A stretch of DNA of 64,000 nt from Bacteroidales bacterium. GTDB lineage: Bacteria > Bacteroidota > Bacteroidia > Bacteroidales > UBA932. Location of the stretch: NCBI GenBank assembly GCA_017476575.1, contig JAFUZO010000047.1, positions 16,640 through 80,639 of the forward strand. The letters run 5' to 3'. Shown here piece by piece: positions 60,147 to 64,000 of the stretch; position 1 is the first letter of the stretch; each line of letters starts with the position of its first letter. The notes below the pieces were generated by a model. The model had not been told where the DNA came from. It did not search any database and saw only the letters and a program-made list of their open reading frames with translations. Position numbers and translations under genes: made by a program.

Positions 60147-62487
60147 AGGCATGAAGCATATCATGCTATGCCTTATGCTGGGCCTCATTCTGACATCGTG
60201 CTCAGGTAAAGAAGAGATTCAGAGTCAGCGACGCTGGATTAAACATACTGTGGCCATCGTTGCACCTGTCGAAGATGCAATCACTAAGGTCCGGCTTGAA
60301 CGCACGGCAACATGGTTTCTTGAAAATTTCCGTCAGGCGCAGCTTCATAACTCCACAGCCATAGACCTGCATCTCGAATGGTATGATGAATCATCGCAAG
60401 ACCTTGCGAAACTCAGCCGGGAACTCTCCGGCAGGGAGGATGTGCTTGCTGTCATCGGCCCTTTCGGAAATGAGGACCTTGCTGCATTCGCACCGGCCTG
60501 CCAGAGAACGGGCAAGCCCCTCATAGCGCCCACGGTCACCAGCGAAGACATCGTCCGCCGTTATGCCGTGACGACCAGCGGAATGAGAATCAACCGGGAT
60601 CCTTTCCTGTGGTCCCTGACAGAAAGTGACGTTTCATTTACCGGACTCATGATGAGCCGTTATGCCTCTTTGAGCAAATATTACGGCGAAATCCTCGACA
60701 GCCCCCGCGCGGCTTTCTTCTCTCCCGAAAATGCCTATGGAATGACATTCAATTACTGGGCACCGTTCTATTCGCTCCAAGTTGACATCGATCTCCAGCA
60801 AAATAGTCAGTACCAGAATACGGATGATCTTCTCTCAAAACTCGATGCCTACCGCAGGATCATAGACAGGCAGGGAAAAGCAAAGTCTGCAATCTTCTGC
60901 GTAGCAGAGACGGCAAGACAGATTTACGAGGTAGCCCGCGCCAACCGGATTGCGACAATGGACGATGAATTCTGGTCCCTGCTTCACGACAGTGATGACC
61001 CTGACGACCCGGCAAATGACGGAGAGTGGCAAATGTTCAAATCGAATTACAGGACCTACTTCGCCACTCCGGGTCTCTGCGAAGAAGAACTGGATGCCAT
61101 AGGACCACGTTCTTGGAAGATCCTGCAAGGGCACGAAGGTTTTTCCCCATATGCCGACCCTTCCACTGGTTTCGAGCTTAGCTACGAAGTACGTTTCGGG
61201 ATCAAGCCGGGATTTGAGGAATGCAAATTTTACGATGCCCTTATGCTGGCAGGTTTCGCCGCTTGCTATGTGGAACACACGGGGAACGGTGCCGACAATA
61301 AGTCTGTCAACCAGGCCATTATCGATATCGCCATGAACTCTGACCGCTCCGAATTGGGTGGGGCGGTCTGGAACGCCACGTCGATGGAAGTGTATCTGAA
61401 CGCCCTCGAGCAGGGACGGCTGCTTCACTTTATCGGGGCTTCGGGTGAAATCAATTTCGATAAGGACACATACACAGCAGCCACTGCCACCACCTACGTT
61501 CACTGGCAGATTCTGGACGGAAAAATCCATCACCGCAATTATTACGGCGGCTCCGGTATCCGTACTGCCGATGCCAATGCCTCTTGGTTGTACCTTTACA
61601 ACGAGCAGCAGGCTGGCGCCGATTTTGATACTCAGGCAGAAGGCGGCGCGGCAATGAATTATCCTGCTCTCACGGATCAGTATGCCGTTCTGGTGCAGGG
61701 CAGCAGCGGATTCAGCAATTATCGGCATCAGGCAGATGTACTTGGCATCTATCAGATGCTCAGGAGCGGAGGCTTCCCCGATGATCATATTATTCTTGTA
61801 CTTGACAAGGATATAGCCTTGGATAAGAATAATCCGGACAGGGGCGTTGTCCGAAATGCCGAGGATGGACCTGACCTCTTTGGAGGAACCGACCGCCTGC
61901 CTGCTGCAACGGTCGATTATGACAGCAAAGACATCTCACCTGTCGACATCGCGAATATCCTTCTTGGCAAGCGAAGCGAACGCCTTCAGACTGTCCTGCC
62001 ACAGGATTCGGGGACTAATGTCCTGCTGTTTTGGAGCGGTCATGGGGACAGCGTATTCAACGGTGGGACGGATGAATTCTGCTGGAGAGATGAGCAGCCC
62101 GGCAATGGTTTCGGTTCCGGGCTTCTCAAGGAAACAGTGAGCACGATGACGTTCCGGAAGCTTCTGATATGTGTGGAACCATGCTACGGAGAAGCCGTCA
62201 TTCGCCCTGTCGAAGGGATTCCTGGAGTGCTTGCCATTTCCGGGGCCAGCGCAAACGAGATGTCTTGGGCCGACCATTGGAACGCCGATGCACGCCTGTG
62301 GATGTGTGACAGATTCTCCTTGAATCTGACTGAGCACCTTACCCAGAATCCTGACAGCAGTTTCCGCGACCTGTTCCTTTACTGTGCCGCGCATACCCTT
62401 GGCTCCCACGCAAAGATTATTGGCGCGGCAACCTATGGAAATCTTTATGTGGAAGGACCCGGAGAATTTATCCGCTCACTTCATTGA
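60139..62487 (+). CDS. Lipoprotein fusion: type-1 periplasmic-binding domain plus C13 (legumain-like) cysteine protease
   Basis: The 782-aa product has a lipobox (LILTSC, Cys21). Residues of about 36-480 resemble branched-chain amino-acid-type binding proteins: HTVAIVAPVEDAITK, VLAVIGPFGNEDLAAFAP, GKPLIAPTVTS, YDALMLAGFAA. Residues of about 525-780 resemble peptidase C13: YAVLVQGSSGFSNYRHQADV, LVLDKDIA, DISPVDIANILLG, then His635 in FWSGHGD and Cys682 in VEPCYGEAV, spaced as in legumain and GPI8. Substrate and ligand are unknown. Composition is less GC-rich than host genes. A terminator lies at its very end. Confidence 0.82.
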   Translation: MSKGMKHIMLCLMLGLILTSCSGKEEIQSQRRWIKHTVAIVAPVEDAITKVRLERTATWFLENFRQAQLHNSTAIDLHLEWYDESSQDLAKLSRELSGREDVLAVIGPFGNEDLAAFAPACQRTGKPLIAPTVTSEDIVRRYAVTTSGMRINRDPFLWSLTESDVSFTGLMMSRYASLSKYYGEILDSPRAAFFSPENAYGMTFNYWAPFYSLQVDIDLQQNSQYQNTDDLLSKLDAYRRIIDRQGKAKSAIFCVAETARQIYEVARANRIATMDDEFWSLLHDSDDPDDPANDGEWQMFKSNYRTYFATPGLCEEELDAIGPRSWKILQGHEGFSPYADPSTGFELSYEVRFGIKPGFEECKFYDALMLAGFAACYVEHTGNGADNKSVNQAIIDIAMNSDRSELGGAVWNATSMEVYLNALEQGRLLHFIGASGEINFDKDTYTAATATTYVHWQILDGKIHHRNYYGGSGIRTADANASWLYLYNEQQAGADFDTQAEGGAAMNYPALTDQYAVLVQGSSGFSNYRHQADVLGIYQMLRSGGFPDDHIILVLDKDIALDKNNPDRGVVRNAEDGPDLFGGTDRLPAATVDYDSKDISPVDIANILLGKRSERLQTVLPQDSGTNVLLFWSGHGDSVFNGGTDEFCWRDEQPGNGFGSGLLKETVSTMTFRKLLICVEPCYGEAVIRPVEGIPGVLAISGASANEMSWADHWNADARLWMCDRFSLNLTEHLTQNPDSSFRDLFLYCAAHTLGSHAKIIGAATYGNLYVEGPGEFIRSLH

Positions 62488-62683
62488 GCGTTTTTTTTGT
62501 TTTCCAGCGGAGGTATTGGATGCGGAAGGAGGAGTATTCGGAGTACATGCGCTCCCCGGTGATGCGCTCCACTTGGGATTCCAGCATTTCGTAGGCATCC
62601 TCGTAGGTCTGGTAGAGCATCCGGATCTCCAGAAATGTGTACCGGAATCCCTGCGGGGACAGCAGTTTCCGGGCAAAGTTCAA
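62468..62683 (-). pseudogene. Unidentified gene fragment in host-like composition
   Basis: The minus-strand frame encodes NFARKLLSPQGFRYTFLEIR followed by a helical stretch including YEDAYEMLESQVERITGERM. It ends inside the operon terminator and has only a TTG or no proper start. The GC content matches the host chromosome more than the island. It looks like a real protein fragment but no family is recognised. Confidence 0.35.
62473..62498 (+). terminator. Intrinsic terminator of the lipoprotein operon
   Basis: CGCTCA-CTTCAT-TGAGCG followed by eight T residues. Its stem overlaps the last codons and stop of the protease gene. The sequence and its downstream GTTTTCCAGCGG resemble the hairpin at 58166. 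Confidence 0.85.
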
Positions 62684-63038
62684 GATATTGAATAGCAATA
62701 TATTGAGAAAGTTATGGGATAGGTTACAAGAAAGTTGCCGGATTACTTGGATGATCCAAAAAGTGATGCCATATTTGTGGTGCATTCAAGAGGCAAGAGA
62801 TCTTTGATAGACTGATAGAGATGATGCTCAAACAGGTCGAGACAAAATTTTCTCGAAAAAACCGCCAAAAACGCCGTAACTCTGTATTTTACAAAGAATT
62901 ACGGAAAGGACAAAAGAGTGGACAAAATCGCGTTAGTCCCTTGTAACCCTCTTGTGACCTCCTTGCAAAATCGTTCTCCCATTTATTTGATATTCAAACA
63001 CTTGTGCGGAATAAGGCCAAAAAGTACCAAACCCTCAT
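62684..63038. other. AT-rich right end of the island, no gene
   Basis: No convincing ORF is present. It has short near-repeats next to the attachment site: GGACAAAA twice (62908-62933 region) and the series CCCTTGTAAC, CCTCTTGTGAC, CCTCCTTGC (62938-62967 region). Such clusters sometimes are recombinase arm sites; that is inference. No integrase or excisionase gene remains. Confidence 0.5.
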
Positions 63039-63069
63039 CCTCCGCAAAAAGGAATGGCATCGCAGCGTC
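63039..63069 (+). mobile_element. attR: second copy of the 31-bp repeat
   Basis: Identical over 31 bp to 56998-57028. It marks the right edge of the roughly 6-kb island. Sequence after it returns to high GC and host-like codon use. Confidence 0.85.
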
Positions 63070-63109
63070 CGGGTGAAGGTGACCATCCGGGCCTATGGCA
63101 AGCAGGTGT

Positions 63110-63843
63110 ATTACCTTCGGGATCTGCCGCTTCACCTATCTGGACTGGCTCCATACGCAGGAGTGGACATCCCGCCACAAGGATGCCCGCGTGGATTCTT
63201 GGCTCATGGATGTGCCGGGACTGTATGCGCGTCGCGCACCTGGTAACACCTGCCTGTCTGCCCTGCATTCCAATGAAGAGGGCCGGGAAGCAAGGAACAA
63301 CAGTTGCGGCTGCGGTGGCGTGATGCGCACGGCTCCGCTGGCGCTCCTGAACCAGCTGCATGGCTATGCCGACGGGGACAAGCTCTACTGCGACATGTGC
63401 GCTGCCGAAGCGGCCCGGATCACCCACAAGCATCCTCTGGGCTTCATCCCGTCGGCCATCCTGAACGATATGCTCATGCAGATTCTGGAAGGCATCGAGG
63501 GCAAAGAGCAGCGTCCGGAATACTTCGTGGAGAGAGCACTGCAGCGGCTCCCGGAGATCGTTTCCGAAGCGGACGAGGGGAAGAAGTATGGAGAACTCTG
63601 GCCGGAGGAAATCCGTAAGCAGAAACGCCTCATCAGCAAGGCGCTGGATCTGGCATTCACCGATATCGAAGACCACTACGCCATTGAAAATCCATCGGAG
63701 GTGGCTGGACTGGCCATGAGGCGCTGGCTATCGCCATCTACAGCGCTACCAAGCACCGGGATTCCTTCGAGGATGCCATTGTGAGCTGCGTCAACCACTC
63801 CGGAGACAGCGATTCCACCGGAGCCATCTGCGGCATTTTTTAG
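63110..63843 (+). pseudogene. ADP-ribosylglycohydrolase pseudogene (truncated and frameshifted)
   Basis: The family removes ADP-ribose from proteins. Recognisable parts in one frame are RFTYLDWLHTQE, ARRAPGNTCLSAL, CGCGGVMRTAPLAL and THKHPLGF. Near 63705-63720 the reading must shift by one base to continue with GHEALAIAIYSATKHRDSF and VNHSGDSDSTGAICG, the metal-site region. The N-terminal third, including the first metal motif, is missing, and the end after GAICG is cut off by a stop at 63841-63843. It is non-functional by three separate lesions. Confidence 0.8.
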
Positions 63844-63937
63844 TATGCAAAGTGTAACCTAGGGATTGTCGTTTAATGTTTTCAATTTGAGTTAAGCGGG
63901 AGCCATCCCTTGTTGCTACCGCATCAAACTCGTCGTT
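63844..63937. other. Short gap between the pseudogene and the window-edge frame
   Basis: About 94 nt without a gene. The abrupt end of the glycohydrolase similarity just before this stretch suggests an insertion boundary, perhaps the end of an insertion sequence. No terminal inverted repeat can be confirmed because the other end is outside the window. Confidence 0.35.
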
Positions 63938-64000
63938 TTATATCGTTTTGACGCTGAGTCCGGGCTTCATCGCCCGGATTATGTGTCTGTTTTCCATCCA
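63938..64000 (-). CDS. 3' end of an unidentified ORF, possibly a transposase (runs off the window)
   Basis: Twenty codons are open to the edge on the minus strand and end WMENRHIIRAMKPGLSVKTI. The position right after a gene truncated at its 3' end suggests a transposase of an inserted IS. The C-terminal peptide alone does not identify a family. The GTCCGGGC/GCCCGGAT palindrome (63958-63979) lies within it. Confidence 0.3.
   Translation of the reverse strand, partial: WMENRHIIRAMKPGLSVKTI

Noticed and set aside
63004..63246. 80-codon frame crossing the right attachment repeat
   Set aside because: It spans the recombination site and drops into an alternative frame of the glycohydrolase pseudogene. 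Not a plausible gene.

Overview
The window is GC-rich chromosomal DNA from a member of the order Bacteroidales (phylum Bacteroidota). Evidence for this: recurrent promoters of the Bacteroidota type (TAnnTTTG at -7, often with TTG or TTTG about 18-20 nt upstream); a division and cell-wall (dcw) cluster with the phylum's gene order; a TraR/DksA protein with a degenerate zinc finger; and a glycogen synthase fused to a glucan phosphorylase. Genus cannot be fixed from the sequence.

Layout. 1-5,885: housekeeping genes on the minus strand (nusA, rimP, a WbqC-like gene, lpxA, lpxC, lpxD, gltX). 5,923-21,415: the complete dcw cluster on the minus strand, mraZ-rsmH-ftsL-ftsI-murE-mraY-murD-ftsW-murG-murC-ftsQ-ftsA-ftsZ. 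It is tightly overlapped and driven from one promoter that carries four evenly spaced TGGAA repeats, a probable MraZ operator. 21,484-33,700: plus-strand housekeeping genes (rpoN, miaB, glpK-glpF, engB, prs, der, xseA-xseB) with upp opposed. Three copies of a 118-nt stem-loop repeat are scattered among these genes. 33,701-44,472: a glycogen locus (branching enzyme, debranching-like protein, GT4 glycosyltransferase, GH57 protein, synthase/phosphorylase fusion). It continues without a break into ribF, sppA and an outer-membrane barrel gene. 47,838-48,517: a gene-free stretch full of hairpins and alternating inverted repeats. 48,518-56,769: greA, a HIT protein, a TlpA-like lipoprotein, tsaB-cvpA (opposed), ileS, a dksA-like gene, lspA and a small lipoprotein.

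56,919-63,069 is a mobile island in tRNA-Ser(UGA). A 31-bp direct repeat starting in the last six bases of the tRNA recurs exactly at 63,039-63,069. The DNA between is visibly less GC-rich than its surroundings, has no integrase, and holds a scrap of an HK97-type phage portal gene, two coupled small ORFs and a three-gene operon. All three operon products look like lipoproteins: an endolysin-type N-acetylmuramidase, a BMP/PnrA-like ligand-binding protein, and a 782-aa fusion of a type-1 periplasmic-binding domain to a C13 (legumain-like) cysteine protease with a recognisable His/Cys pair. This sensor-protease-muramidase cassette is the best candidate for an undescribed system here. Its function is inference only.

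Beyond the island are an ADP-ribosylglycohydrolase pseudogene truncated at both ends and frameshifted, and the 3' end of an unidentified reading frame that runs off the window edge.
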